Assembly (NCBI GenBank): GCA_029263715.1
Contig: JAJUFP010000011.1
Span: 1-54,073 of the forward strand
Direction: 5' to 3'
DNA length: 54,073 bases
Source of the DNA: Nitrososphaera sp.
Lineage (GTDB): Archaea > Thermoproteota > Nitrososphaeria > Nitrososphaerales > Nitrososphaeraceae
Part shown: piece after piece, positions 19,680 to 26,986 of the stretch
How the letters are laid out: each line of letters begins with the position of its first letter
How positions within the stretch are numbered: position 1 is the stretch's first letter
Made by a program: the position numbers and the translations under genes
Notes under the pieces: model-generated
The model's database searches: none
Told to the model about the DNA's origin: nothing
The model's input: the letters and a program-made list of their open reading frames with translations, nothing else

Positions 19680-19787
19680 CGCCGCTGATCAGACTCGAAC
19701 TGATGACCCACTGGTTAACAGCCAGTTGAGCTTCAAAGCACAATATCGCGCTTTTGGATTTGCTCTACCATGCTGAGCTACAGCGGC
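19680..19787 (-). tRNA. tRNA-Asn(GTT) with a 34-base intron at the D-arm/anticodon-arm junction
   Basis: On the minus strand the acceptor stem GCCGCTG pairs with CAGCGGC, followed by discriminator G. The D arm is GCTC-AGCATGGTA-GAGC. The anticodon arm ACTGG-CTGTTAA-CCAGT gives anticodon GTT (Asn). The variable loop is GGGTC and the T arm ATCAG-TTCGAGT-CTGAT. The mature form is 74 bases; the extra 34 bases (about 19728-19761) lie between the D stem and the anticodon stem. They contain an AAAGC/GCTTT helix compatible with archaeal splicing endonuclease recognition. The usual intron site is after position 37, so this one is non-canonical. CCA is not encoded. Confidence 0.9.
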
Positions 19788-19983
19788 GCACCAGTAAAGC
19801 AAAATCAAGCAGAAAATAAATGTTTAGCCCAGACTGCTTGGGCACAGCCCATCTGAAAGAGTGCCAGAAACACCATGTTTCTATCGGAAAATAACTTTTC
19901 CAAAGTCGCGATAAGACAGCCATGCCTGCAACCCGTCGCAGGCTAAAGGCAGCAGACACATACCCTTTAGAAGAAATTTTTTC

Positions 19984-20112
19984 TCAAACGTGCGTGTGGA
20001 TAGAGTCCTCGATTCTGCCGCACTTTTCGCATGCCCATGCAGCATGTTCATTGCACACTGCACATGTTTTTTGGGTCAACAACTCTTCCCCGCAACTCCT
20101 ACAGGACTTCAT
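19984..20112 (-). CDS. 42-residue zinc-ribbon mini-protein
   Basis: MKSCRSCGEELLTQKTCAVC, then WACEKCGRIEDSIHTHV. Three CxxC pairs (CRSC, CAVC, CEKC) in 42 residues make a double zinc knuckle. The ATG lies inside the 3' end of the upstream zinc-ribbon gene (14-base overlap), which implies translational coupling. The function is unknown. Confidence 0.65.
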   Translation of the reverse strand: MKSCRSCGEELLTQKTCAVCNEHAAWACEKCGRIEDSIHTHV

Positions 20113-20377
20113 CTCGTTTCCACCGGCTGATCGAGATCGCAAGTTCCTTTCGGATCTTGGAATATTTTGAGCGCCCGCCGATCTTGACCCTCAGACCGCA
20201 CAGGCCGCACTTTGGTCTGTTCAAGCACTCCAGGTCCAGATGATACAAGGGCTGGCTTTTGCATCTATCGCATCGGTAGTGCGTAATTGCTATTTTCACG
20301 CGTAGTGAAAGATCCAAGAAATTCATACTGCTTGAATGGCATATTTGCTTGGCAGTCTTTGTCATCACATCGTCCAT
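20099..20377 (-). CDS. Zinc-ribbon protein, unknown function
   Basis: About 92 residues from ATG 20377 (MDDVMTKTAKQ). An AT-rich CATATTATG about 25-30 bases upstream supports this start over the TTG at 20419. It carries HYRCDRCKSQPLYHLDLEC and then RPKCGLCGLRVKIGG, two CxxC pairs about 20 residues apart, and a basic C-terminus (YSKIRKELAISISRWKRDEV). It could bind nucleic acid. It overlaps the following 42-residue zinc-ribbon gene, so the two probably act together. Confidence 0.6.
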   Translation of the reverse strand: MDDVMTKTAKQICHSSSMNFLDLSLRVKIAITHYRCDRCKSQPLYHLDLECLNRPKCGLCGLRVKIGGRSKYSKIRKELAISISRWKRDEVL

Positions 20378-20419
20378 CCTGTCTTTGCTTGCTAAAGGCT
20401 CATAATATGACAAAGTCAA

Positions 20420-20807
20420 TTCCTATCCCTCAGATTTGGCATTACCCCTCAAATCAGCGCCAGAATAGACGTATTCGGACTGGAGCGATCTGTGTACGAG
20501 TACCTGTAGGCATTCGAAGGCAAGTTTGGTGTGCTCAAAAACACCTGCGAAAGCGTGGCTATTCTAGACATAGTGAAGGAAGATTTTTGCAGTTATATAA
20601 GAAGCGAACAAAGGATTGCACTGATTTACACTGGTTTGTATGATGCTATCCTTTTCTCCATTTGTTTGAGCATCATGACAGATGGTTTATGACGTGTAAA
20701 GTACAATTGCCATCAACCAAGAACAACAATTCAACCTCATCGTATTACTAACATATGCTATCCTTACACAGGTCAGAACCCGATCTTCACAGACAGAGGG
20801 TTAGGTT
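20420..20807. other. Intergenic stretch with a possible decayed frame
   Basis: No intact gene. On the plus strand one frame reads RIDVFGLERSVYEYL, a TAG stop, then AFEGKFGVLKNTCESVAILD and on to a TGA at about 20690. It looks protein-like on both sides of the stop, as expected for a broken gene, but no family is recognised. A 118-codon frame (20287-20643) in another register looks random. Confidence 0.3.
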
Positions 20808-21044
20808 TTAGCCCCCTATTTCGCGGATTCTTTCTGCGGCAGGCAACGCTTTATCCCATAAAACGTCGAATATGCCCTGCTGGTGTAGTACAAGCGGCAT
20901 AGAGCCCTCAAGAGGAGCCGCGGCGGCCATGTATTCCGATTCGCTGACAGCCATGCCACCCTTAATCCCGCTTAAGTGACGTAGTTCGTCTACCAGATCC
21001 ATCATTCGCTTGCATATTTCCTGCAAACAAGACACAATTCGCAC
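20808..21044 (-). pseudogene. Fragment of the conserved N-terminal region of a sensor kinase-like protein
   Basis: 78 codons ending DVLWDKALPAAERIREIGG and containing LRHLSGIKGGMAVSESEYMA. From memory, this block (ELRHL..IKG..AVSE.EY, then FD.LW.KA.PAE.RIREIE) occurs inside much longer PAS/histidine-kinase-like signalling proteins of Nitrososphaera. Here it is cut on both sides by stops, with no kinase, PAS or receiver domain. It is probably a relic of a larger gene, although a stand-alone small sensor domain cannot be excluded. Confidence 0.5.
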
Positions 21045-21078
21045 TGGATGTTAGTTTTTGAGAACTCTGACTAAATTC

Positions 21079-21093
21079 AAAAAGTAAAAAAGA
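21079..21093 (-). terminator. T-rich terminator after rpl6
   Basis: On the minus strand the sequence reads CTTTTTTACTTTTTG within 35 bases past the rpl6 stop. Oligo-T runs are the usual archaeal termination signal, which fits the end of the long ribosomal transcript. Confidence 0.6.
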
Positions 21094-21110
21094 GAATGTT
21101 TTGGGGATTC

Positions 21111-21659
21111 TTACATGCCGTCTTCGCGGGCGTAGATGTAAAGCCCGTCGAGGAAGACACGCTGATCCTTGTCCTTTATCTTGGTGGACAGCTCGATGTT
21201 TGCAGCAGTCTGGGAGACATCCTCAAGGCTTGGGCCCTTGACTACCACGTCCTCGCCAGCAACCTCCACTTTTGTGTTGTCGCCGACAATTCTAGAGACA
21301 CGGGGGGACCGTTCGCCAAAAAAGTTCTCCACATAGACTTCCTTGCCTTTCACTTTGACAGAGATTGGAAAGTGCGCAAATATGACCTTCAGCTTGTATG
21401 AGTAGCCCTTCTCGACGCCCTTTATCATGCTCTGGATGATGCTTCTTGCGGTATTGGTTACTGCCAGGTCCCGCTTCCTGCTGCCGTAGGGCTTGATGAC
21501 CACCTTGTTGCCTTCAACCGTGATGGTTGCTGGGATCTTTAGAAAGTCCTTGCGGACTGTGCCCAGCTTGCCCTTGCAGACAAGAACGTTGCCTTCCTTG
21601 GTTATCTTGACTGAGGAGGGAACCTCCACCTCGCCGATTATTTGCTGCTCAGTAGACAT
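21111..21659 (-). CDS. rpl6: 50S ribosomal protein L6
   Basis: 182 residues from ATG 21659 (MSTEQQIIGEVEVPSSVKIT); the frame extends 7 codons farther into rps8. L6 binds 23S rRNA near the sarcin-ricin loop. The two tandem RNA-binding folds are visible, with YSYKLKVIFAHFPISVKVKG and ENFFGERSPRVSRIVGD typical of archaeal L6. It overlaps rps8 by 11 bases. It is the last gene of the cluster here; L32e, L19e, L18, S5, L30 and L15, which follow in many archaea, do not. Confidence 0.96.
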   Translation of the reverse strand: MSTEQQIIGEVEVPSSVKITKEGNVLVCKGKLGTVRKDFLKIPATITVEGNKVVIKPYGSRKRDLAVTNTARSIIQSMIKGVEKGYSYKLKVIFAHFPISVKVKGKEVYVENFFGERSPRVSRIVGDNTKVEVAGEDVVVKGPSLEDVSQTAANIELSTKIKDKDQRVFLDGLYIYAREDGM

Positions 21660-22041
21660 AGCCGACCAACACTCCTCCAAGACCCTGCGCCTGCGCCTCG
21701 TGATGAGACATTATTCCCTGGCTTGTGGAGACCAAGAGTATGCCCATGTTGTAGGCCGGCAGGAACTGTCTTTCCCAGTCAAAGTACGCGTCCTTCTTGA
21801 CCGAAAAGCGCGGGGTAATGATACCACATTTGTTTATCTTTGCCAATAGCTGGATCCTGAATTTTCCGGCCCGGCCGTCGTCGATTTGCTCGAACTCCCC
21901 GATGAAGCGGTGTTTTTGCATAACACGGAGAACCTCGCTTGCAAACTTGGAGGCTGGGACCACTATGCATTCCTTCTTCCTTCTGGATTCGTTGTTGTAG
22001 ACGGTTGTAAACAGATTGGATAGAACGTTTAGCGCTGGCAT
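21649..22041 (-). CDS. rps8: 30S ribosomal protein S8
   Basis: 130 residues starting MPALNVLSNLFTTVYNNESR and ending with the conserved S8 tail TSQGIMSHHEAQAQGLGGVL. It is a primary 16S rRNA binder and assembly protein of the central domain. It is immediately downstream of rps14, the standard order. Confidence 0.97.
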   Translation of the reverse strand: MPALNVLSNLFTTVYNNESRRKKECIVVPASKFASEVLRVMQKHRFIGEFEQIDDGRAGKFRIQLLAKINKCGIITPRFSVKKDAYFDWERQFLPAYNMGILLVSTSQGIMSHHEAQAQGLGGVLVGYVY

Positions 22042-22049
22042 GATATCAC

Positions 22050-22229
22050 CTATTCATACTTGACGAACCCGAGGCTGTTGGCCACTTCCCTGAAGCATTG
22101 CCTGCACAACATCAGGTTGTATTTCCGGATAAGACCGTTATATGAACCGCATCGTTTGCACCATCGGGCACCTTTGCCGTGGGCAAGTTTCTTTCTTCCA
22201 GTTTCTTCGTAAGTTCTTGGTTTTGGCAT
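22050..22229 (-). CDS. rps14: 30S ribosomal protein S14 (zinc-binding type)
   Basis: 59 residues: [20 protein letters not shown], then [15 protein letters not shown] and [19 protein letters not shown]. The CxxC...CxxC zinc knuckle and the SLGF tail are diagnostic of short archaeal S14, a component of the small-subunit head. It lies between rpl5 (gap of one base) and rps8, as expected. Confidence 0.96.
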   Translation of the reverse strand: MPKPRTYEETGRKKLAHGKGARWCKRCGSYNGLIRKYNLMLCRQCFREVANSLGFVKYE

Positions 22230-22230
22230 T

Positions 22231-22752
22231 TTACTGAACCTCCGCTCCGAACTGTTCTTTAAAGAAGTTTATGGCTTCTTCCTTTGTTATTCTGTGAGTT
22301 CTGCCTATCGGGCTGCTCTTCCTGCTTTTTCTTGCAATCCTGTAGCCTGGCCTGCTGAGAACAATGTTTACATCCATACCAAAAATCCCGATCTCTGGGT
22401 TGTACTTTGTACCTGGGATATCAATGTGTTCATGAATTCCAAGCGAGATGTTGCCAAAGTTGTCAAAGGAGCTTTCCTTCAAAGTATTCTTTTTGGCAGC
22501 AAGAACACGCTTTACGAAATCGACGGCTGTATCGCGTCGCAGAGTAACCAGCGCGCCGATGGGCTCGCCCTGATGTATGCCAAAATCCCTGACGGTCTTT
22601 TTGGCGCCGCGCACCGCTGGCTGGCGACCTGTCAGTTCAACTAGGGCCTTCTTGGCCTTTTCCATGGGCTCGCCGGACTTGCCGACACCGATGTTGATGA
22701 CCACTTTGTCTACGCTGATCCTTTTCATGCTGTTTTCGATAACTTGACTCAA
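22231..22752 (-). CDS. rpl5: 50S ribosomal protein L5
   Basis: 173 residues from TTG 22752; an ATG 8 codons later ([20 protein letters not shown]) is an alternative start. L5 binds 5S rRNA and helix 84 in the central protuberance. [20 protein letters not shown] and [20 protein letters not shown] are typical of archaeal L5. Confidence 0.97.
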   Translation of the reverse strand: MSQVIENSMKRISVDKVVINIGVGKSGEPMEKAKKALVELTGRQPAVRGAKKTVRDFGIHQGEPIGALVTLRRDTAVDFVKRVLAAKKNTLKESSFDNFGNISLGIHEHIDIPGTKYNPEIGIFGMDVNIVLSRPGYRIARKSRKSSPIGRTHRITKEEAINFFKEQFGAEVQ

Positions 22753-22753
22753 T

Positions 22754-23467
22754 CTAGTTCACCTTGATTATTGGTTTGTCTTTGCCGACAACCATTACCA
22801 TGTCGACTGGAAGCTCCACGGACCGGTCCTCAAACGAGATCAGTGCGCGCCTTGGCAGAGAGAATATGCCGTCGCGGATGTCGTCGATTCTGCCCACCCT
22901 TCCTGCATTCTCGCCGGTGGTGATGAGTGCCATCGCACCCTTGTCAAAGCCCAAGTGATCCTTTACCTGCACTTCTGGAAGCTGCACAAGACAGGTGTCT
23001 CCCACCTTGAGGTTCATGTCGCTTATCAGCGTCTTGCCGTCATGGAATCCATACTGTGTTTTCTTGCCCTTTACGGTTACCTTGCTTGTCACCTTGACCA
23101 GCTTGACGTTCTTTTCTGCGTCCTCCACTGCTACTGGAACCAAAAGCTCCGAGTCCTTTGGCACAAGGCGGTAGGCCTGGCCTGATGCAAGCTCGACTAT
23201 ATCCATCAACCCCACAGCAAGATTGGGATCCCGCTTGACGACTCCGTCTACCTTGACCTTGCCGGCTTTGGTTATGATCTCGGATTCACGGGCGTTCTTT
23301 GTTATCTTGAGGGCGTCACGAAGAACCATGCCCAGAGGGTAGGACCGGTCTTTTGAATGCGGCCCTGGCTTGACGCGCATGACAAACTGGCCGTGCTTTC
23401 TTTTTATGTCCCAGAAGGCTGGTGCCAGCTGCCTCTTTACTCTTGTATCTCCACCTTTTTTACCCAT
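22754..23467 (-). CDS. rps4e: 30S ribosomal protein S4e
   Basis: 237 residues. S4e is found only in archaea and eukaryotes, which confirms the domain of the host. It starts MGKKGGDTRVKRQLAPAFWD, has the S4-type RNA-binding region (GKVKVDGVVKRDPNLAVGLM) and a C-terminal KOW-like GENAGRVGRIDDIRDGIFSL. Its ATG shares one base with the rpl24 stop (TAATG). Confidence 0.97.
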   Translation of the reverse strand: MGKKGGDTRVKRQLAPAFWDIKRKHGQFVMRVKPGPHSKDRSYPLGMVLRDALKITKNARESEIITKAGKVKVDGVVKRDPNLAVGLMDIVELASGQAYRLVPKDSELLVPVAVEDAEKNVKLVKVTSKVTVKGKKTQYGFHDGKTLISDMNLKVGDTCLVQLPEVQVKDHLGFDKGAMALITTGENAGRVGRIDDIRDGIFSLPRRALISFEDRSVELPVDMVMVVGKDKPIIKVN

Positions 23468-23823
23468 TACTTAGATCCCCCCGCTTTTGAACCGGAAAGC
23501 CTTGCAGAACGCATCTTGTCATCAAGATTAAGACTGGTAATCATGACGTTTGATGCATGGATTGGAACCTTGACGCTGCCGCCCTTGACTTTTTCTTTCT
23601 GCACACCTTCAATCTGCAGAGTTCCTGTTTTGGTGTGGACCAGCTCCACCTTGCCTTCCACACCCTTGTATTCGCCGCGCAGTATCTTTACCGAGTCGCC
23701 CTTGATGACCCGCGCGCCGCGCCGGTGGTACTGCTGGCGCAGGTTGTCTGAAAGGGTTGCCCCGATCATCTTGTCGCGCTGGTGTTTTGGAACGTTGATT
23801 AGTTTTGCATTAAGTTTTGCCAT
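23467..23823 (-). CDS. rpl24: 50S ribosomal protein L24
   Basis: 118 residues from ATG 23823 (MAKLNAKLINVPKHQRDKMI); an upstream in-frame GTG at 23832 would add three. A GGTGAG run before the ATG may serve as ribosome binding site. The KOW motif is VIKGDSVKILRGEYKGVEGK. L24 starts folding of 23S domain I. Standard position between L14 and S4e. Confidence 0.95.
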   Translation of the reverse strand: MAKLNAKLINVPKHQRDKMIGATLSDNLRQQYHRRGARVIKGDSVKILRGEYKGVEGKVELVHTKTGTLQIEGVQKEKVKGGSVKVPIHASNVMITSLNLDDKMRSARLSGSKAGGSK

Positions 23824-23832
23824 CAATCTCAC

Positions 23833-24273
23833 CTATACTATCATGCCTGCAAGGTTGGCTATTCTCGGCCACTTTTCTGCAGCCTCGCTTGCAACCGGGC
23901 CCTTGATGTCTGTTCCCTTGATCTCGCCTTCCGGAGTGACCAGCACTGCCGCGTTGTCCTCAAACGCGATGCGGACTCCGTTTGGTCTTTTGATCGGGTA
24001 TTTTTGTCGCACGATAACCGCGCCAAAGACCTGCTTTCTCAGCTCTGCCGGGCCCTTCTTGACGGTAACTGTGACAAAGTCTCCCACTGCCGCTGCCGGC
24101 TGTCTTGAATGCCTGCCCTTGTACCTGGTGACCTGCGCCACGCGGAGGATCTTTGCTCCAGTGTTGTCCGCGCACACCAGGTTTGCGGTAATCGGGATGG
24201 CTCTTGTTACGTACGGGCGGAACTCTTCAACGCCCTTGGCTGAAACTGCTCTCGACTTAGCTCCTGCTGCCAT
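23833..24273 (-). CDS. rpl14: 50S ribosomal protein L14
   Basis: 146 residues. ITANLVCADNTGAKILRVAQ and the GDFVTVTVKKGPAELRKQVF region are L14 hallmarks. It forms an inter-subunit bridge. The N-terminus overlaps the end of rps17 by 17 bases, showing tight coupling. Confidence 0.97.
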   Translation of the reverse strand: MAAGAKSRAVSAKGVEEFRPYVTRAIPITANLVCADNTGAKILRVAQVTRYKGRHSRQPAAAVGDFVTVTVKKGPAELRKQVFGAVIVRQKYPIKRPNGVRIAFEDNAAVLVTPEGEIKGTDIKGPVASEAAEKWPRIANLAGMIV

Positions 24274-24598
24274 TCTTGGTGTTCACCTCAATCACTACAA
24301 ACGATATGGTCTTTGAAAGCGGCTTGCATTCAGCTATCTTGACTTCGTCGCCTTCCTTGACATCGATGCAACCGGGAAGGTATGCATGGACCTTGGACCT
24401 GCTTCTCATGTACCTCTTGTACTTTGGCACTGGTCTTGGGTATTCTCTGGATACCACTACCATCTTTTTGGCCTTGGCGCTGACCACAGTGCCGGTTATC
24501 ATCTTGCCTCTTACTGAAAGTACCCCGCAGAAGGGACAGTACGCGTCTTCGCACGATCTTCTTGGGGGGACAACTGCAATTCCGATATTTCTTGCCAT
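24257..24598 (-). CDS. rps17: 30S ribosomal protein S17
   Basis: 113 residues. The archaeal-type N-terminal extension carries a Cys-rich stretch (CEDAYCPFCG), followed by the OB fold (MITGTVVSAKAKKMVVVSRE, HAYLPGCIDVKEGDEVKIAE). It binds the 5' domain of 16S rRNA. It lies 9 bases after the Rpp29 gene. Confidence 0.96.
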   Translation of the reverse strand: MARNIGIAVVPPRRSCEDAYCPFCGVLSVRGKMITGTVVSAKAKKMVVVSREYPRPVPKYKRYMRSRSKVHAYLPGCIDVKEGDEVKIAECKPLSKTISFVVIEVNTKNGSRS

Positions 24599-24607
24599 AC
24601 TAGATCA

Positions 24608-24874
24608 CTATAATCTCGATACCCGATTCTCAGGTTTTCCTATCAACGACGAACCACTTATAAAGCAAGCGCCGGACGGCGTGGAAACCTCGATCTTTGT
24701 AGCAGCCATCTTTGGTACCATCTTGACTGACTGGCCGGTCCTTATGGAAAGGGTATTTCTTGTTTCAAAAACAGTGATGCCTTCAAGACCAGCCAGTGTT
24801 GGATCCGTGGACTGGACGACCTTTGTTTTGAGGCCGACAATTTCATGGTAGAGAACGTTTTGTGGGGTTATCAT
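24608..24874 (-). CDS. rnp1: Ribonuclease P protein component 1 (Rpp29/Pop4)
   Basis: 88 residues: MITPQNVLYHEIVGLKTKVV, then GLEGITVFETRNTLSIRTGQ and FISGSSLIGKPENRVSRL. This Sm-like barrel is the archaeal Rpp29, a protein cofactor of the tRNA 5'-processing enzyme. Its place between L29 and S17 in the ribosomal operon is conserved across archaea. It overlaps the L29 stop by four bases. Confidence 0.93.
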   Translation of the reverse strand: MITPQNVLYHEIVGLKTKVVQSTDPTLAGLEGITVFETRNTLSIRTGQSVKMVPKMAATKIEVSTPSGACFISGSSLIGKPENRVSRL

Positions 24875-25092
24875 TTCGTCGTCTTGGCCTTCCTTTCGTT
24901 CATTAAAGTTAGAATGCGCGCAATGTCCCGGCGCATGTACTTTATCTGACCGGTCTGTTTCTTGAGCGTACCTTTGGACTTTTCTGAACGCGCCTTTGCC
25001 AGGTCTGCCTTTATCTCAGCCAGCTTGCCGGCAAGGTCGCCGTCATTCATTTCACGCAGAGCCTTGAGCTTAAGCCTGGCCACTCTGTTCAA
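24871..25092 (-). CDS. rpl29: 50S ribosomal protein L29
   Basis: 73 residues from TTG 25092; a GTG three codons later (ARLKLKALREMNDGDLAGKL) is equally possible. It is a two-helix hairpin protein at the tunnel exit, with DIARILTLMNERK at the C-terminus as in the family. The start lies inside the end of rps3 (23-base overlap). Confidence 0.93.
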   Translation of the reverse strand: MNRVARLKLKALREMNDGDLAGKLAEIKADLAKARSEKSKGTLKKQTGQIKYMRRDIARILTLMNERKAKTTK

Positions 25093-25762
25093 CTCCCTTT
25101 TCTTCAGTTACTTTGGCTTCAGCAGCCTCCGTGGTTGCACTCGGTGTTGGCTGTGCAGGTTGGGCAGCAGCGCTTTCAAGCATCTGGAATTCCTGGGGAA
25201 GATCGGCCTTTGAAGCGATGCGAAGCTGTATTCCCATCAGCCCCATCTTGGTGAGGACGTGTGTTATTCCGGTTCGAACTATCTTGCCGGCCACATCGCC
25301 GCTTTTTGGGACCACGCCCAGGGTGTGTTTCTCAAAGTGAGCTCGCTCCGTGCGAAGCTTGCCGGATATCGTTACCTCGACTCCGAGGGCCCCAGCGTTC
25401 ATTATGGTGTTAAGCGACCACATCGAAGCACGGCGGAATGCGGTTCCCCGCTCTATTAGTTGCGCAATCCTGTTGCACATGATCTGCGGGTTGAGTTCCG
25501 GGTTTGTTATTTCAAGGACAGATATCTGTGGGTTTGCAAGGCCAAACCTCTGGTCGAGCTTGGCCATCAAGTCCTTGATGCCTGAGCCCTTCCTTCCGAT
25601 TACAAGTCCAGGCCTTGTAACGTACACTGTTATCTTGGCGCCAACCGGATTCTTTTGAATCTCGACGCCGCCAAAACCTGCATCCTTGAGTTGCTGCGAA
25701 AGGAACTCGTTTATCTCCATGTTACGGTAGTTGTTCTTCATCACGTTCTTTACGGCGCTCAT
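25070..25762 (-). CDS. rps3: 30S ribosomal protein S3
   Basis: 230 residues. The KH domain is clear (YVTRPGLVIGRKGSGIKDLM), followed by the C-terminal S3 fold (AFRRASMWSLNTIMNAGALG) and a low-complexity Ala/Pro/Glu tail from about residue 195. S3 lines the mRNA entry channel. It overlaps rpl22 by four bases and rpl29 by 23. Confidence 0.96.
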   Translation of the reverse strand: MSAVKNVMKNNYRNMEINEFLSQQLKDAGFGGVEIQKNPVGAKITVYVTRPGLVIGRKGSGIKDLMAKLDQRFGLANPQISVLEITNPELNPQIMCNRIAQLIERGTAFRRASMWSLNTIMNAGALGVEVTISGKLRTERAHFEKHTLGVVPKSGDVAGKIVRTGITHVLTKMGLMGIQLRIASKADLPQEFQMLESAAAQPAQPTPSATTEAAEAKVTEEKGVEQSGQA

Positions 25763-26232
25763 TGTGAACTTGCCTCCCTTGCCACCAGCTCAACGTGAAC
25801 AAGAGTATTGAAACGGGGGCTTGACCTTCCCATGGCGCGGGGCTGGAACCTTTTCAGCTTTGTTCCTTTGTGCACGGCAGCGCTGGCAATCCTCAGCCGG
25901 TCAAGGTCCATGCCTTTGTACTCGGCGTTGGACTCTAGATTGTCCAAAAGCCGGATGAATTCTCTGGCAGCCTTCTGCGGGTACCTGCCTGCAAAGAATC
26001 CATCCTGGATATTTGAGCGATGGGCAACCTCGTTGTTGTACCGCCGGTACGGCACGGCAATGTTGCGTGCAACAACGTTTTCAAGAAACTCCCGGGCCTT
26101 GTCTATGGACATCCCCTTTATTGCAACGGCGATCTCGCGGGCATGCTTGTGGGAGATGTCTTTCTCGCGAAGCGAAGCGCGGACATGACGAGACTTGTCA
26201 AAATTTTGGAAAGAATAAGAATATTTTGGCAT
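25759..26232 (-). CDS. rpl22: 50S ribosomal protein L22
   Basis: 157 residues from ATG 26232 (MPKYSYSFQNFDKSRHVRAS); a GTG three codons upstream overlaps rps19. DISHKHAREIAVAIKGMSID and the AMGRSSPRFNTLVHVELV C-terminus are typical of archaeal L22, whose loop lines the peptide exit tunnel. Confidence 0.95.
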   Translation of the reverse strand: MPKYSYSFQNFDKSRHVRASLREKDISHKHAREIAVAIKGMSIDKAREFLENVVARNIAVPYRRYNNEVAHRSNIQDGFFAGRYPQKAAREFIRLLDNLESNAEYKGMDLDRLRIASAAVHKGTKLKRFQPRAMGRSSPRFNTLVHVELVAREASSQ

Positions 26233-26237
26233 GTCGA

Positions 26238-26645
26238 TCACTTTAGCGGGACATACAGACTGGATCTGGAAGCGCCAACTCCCGGAGCTCCGTGAACCAC
26301 TCTCTTGTTTGTTATTGCGTATTCTCCGAGGTAGTGTCCGATCATCTCTGGCTTGATAACCACCTGGGCAAATTCCTTGCCGTTGTGGACGTGTACTGTG
26401 AGGCCAACCATGTCTGGAAGAATTATCATGTCGCGGGCATGGGTCCTCAGCTGACCCTTCAGCTTGCCCTCGCGTGCCAGCTTTACTTTTTCGCGCAGCT
26501 TGCGTTTCTCATCGTTCATGTACGTGCCCACGCGCTTGTCCAGTGACCTTCGCTGCCGGGCATTGAGAAGCGGCAAAAGATGCTCTATCGATAAAGTCTG
26601 CAACTGTTCGGGAGTATAACCCTTGAACTTGAATTCACGAACCAA
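26238..26645 (-). CDS. rps19: 30S ribosomal protein S19
   Basis: 135 residues. THARDMIILPDMVGLTVHVH and MIGHYLGEYAITNKRVVHGA are the classic S19 signature, with the archaeal N-terminal extension (FKFKGYTPEQLQTLSIEHLL). It is located in the small-subunit head. In most archaea rpl2 would lie just upstream; here only a 53-base gap separates it from rpl23. Confidence 0.97.
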   Translation of the reverse strand: MVREFKFKGYTPEQLQTLSIEHLLPLLNARQRRSLDKRVGTYMNDEKRKLREKVKLAREGKLKGQLRTHARDMIILPDMVGLTVHVHNGKEFAQVVIKPEMIGHYLGEYAITNKRVVHGAPGVGASRSSLYVPLK

Positions 26646-26698
26646 CTATATCACTCCTTCCTCGTTTGCTGTTCCATTTTTAAATCTAACGAGTGTCA

Positions 26699-26986
26699 TC
26701 ATACCAATCCCAGCTTTGTTGCCAAGTCTCTGGCAGCTTCCGGTGTCTTGAATTTGACAAATGCCTTCTTGCCCTGCATCGTGCGCGCGGTGTTGACCTC
26801 CTCGGCCTCGGCCTCGTACAGTATGCGAATGGCCTCGATTATTTGGTTCTTGGTGGCCCGCTCTGAGACTTTGAAGGACAGCTTGTTTTCCTTCTCTATC
26901 TGGTTGTACGTTTTTTCTGTAACATACGGTGCGATGATCACCGATACTGCTTCTTCAGCAGTCATAGACTTTGCTTGATTACTCAT
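26699..26986 (-). CDS. rpl23: 50S ribosomal protein L23
   Basis: 95 residues with VIIAPYVTEKTYNQIEKENK, NQIIEAIRILYEAEAEEVNT and KKAFVKFKTPEAARDLATKL, as in archaeal L23, a tunnel-exit docking site for signal recognition particle. It overlaps rpl4 by four bases (ATGA). Confidence 0.96.
   Translation of the reverse strand: MSNQAKSMTAEEAVSVIIAPYVTEKTYNQIEKENKLSFKVSERATKNQIIEAIRILYEAEAEEVNTARTMQGKKAFVKFKTPEAARDLATKLGLV

Noticed and set aside
19820-19845. GCCCA/TGGGC hairpin upstream of tRNA-Asn
   Set aside because: Only a five-base stem, no oligo-T run and no gene end nearby; likely chance.
23357-24316. 319-codon plus-strand frame opposite rpl24/rpl14
   Set aside because: Shadow of two ribosomal protein genes; no motif of its own.
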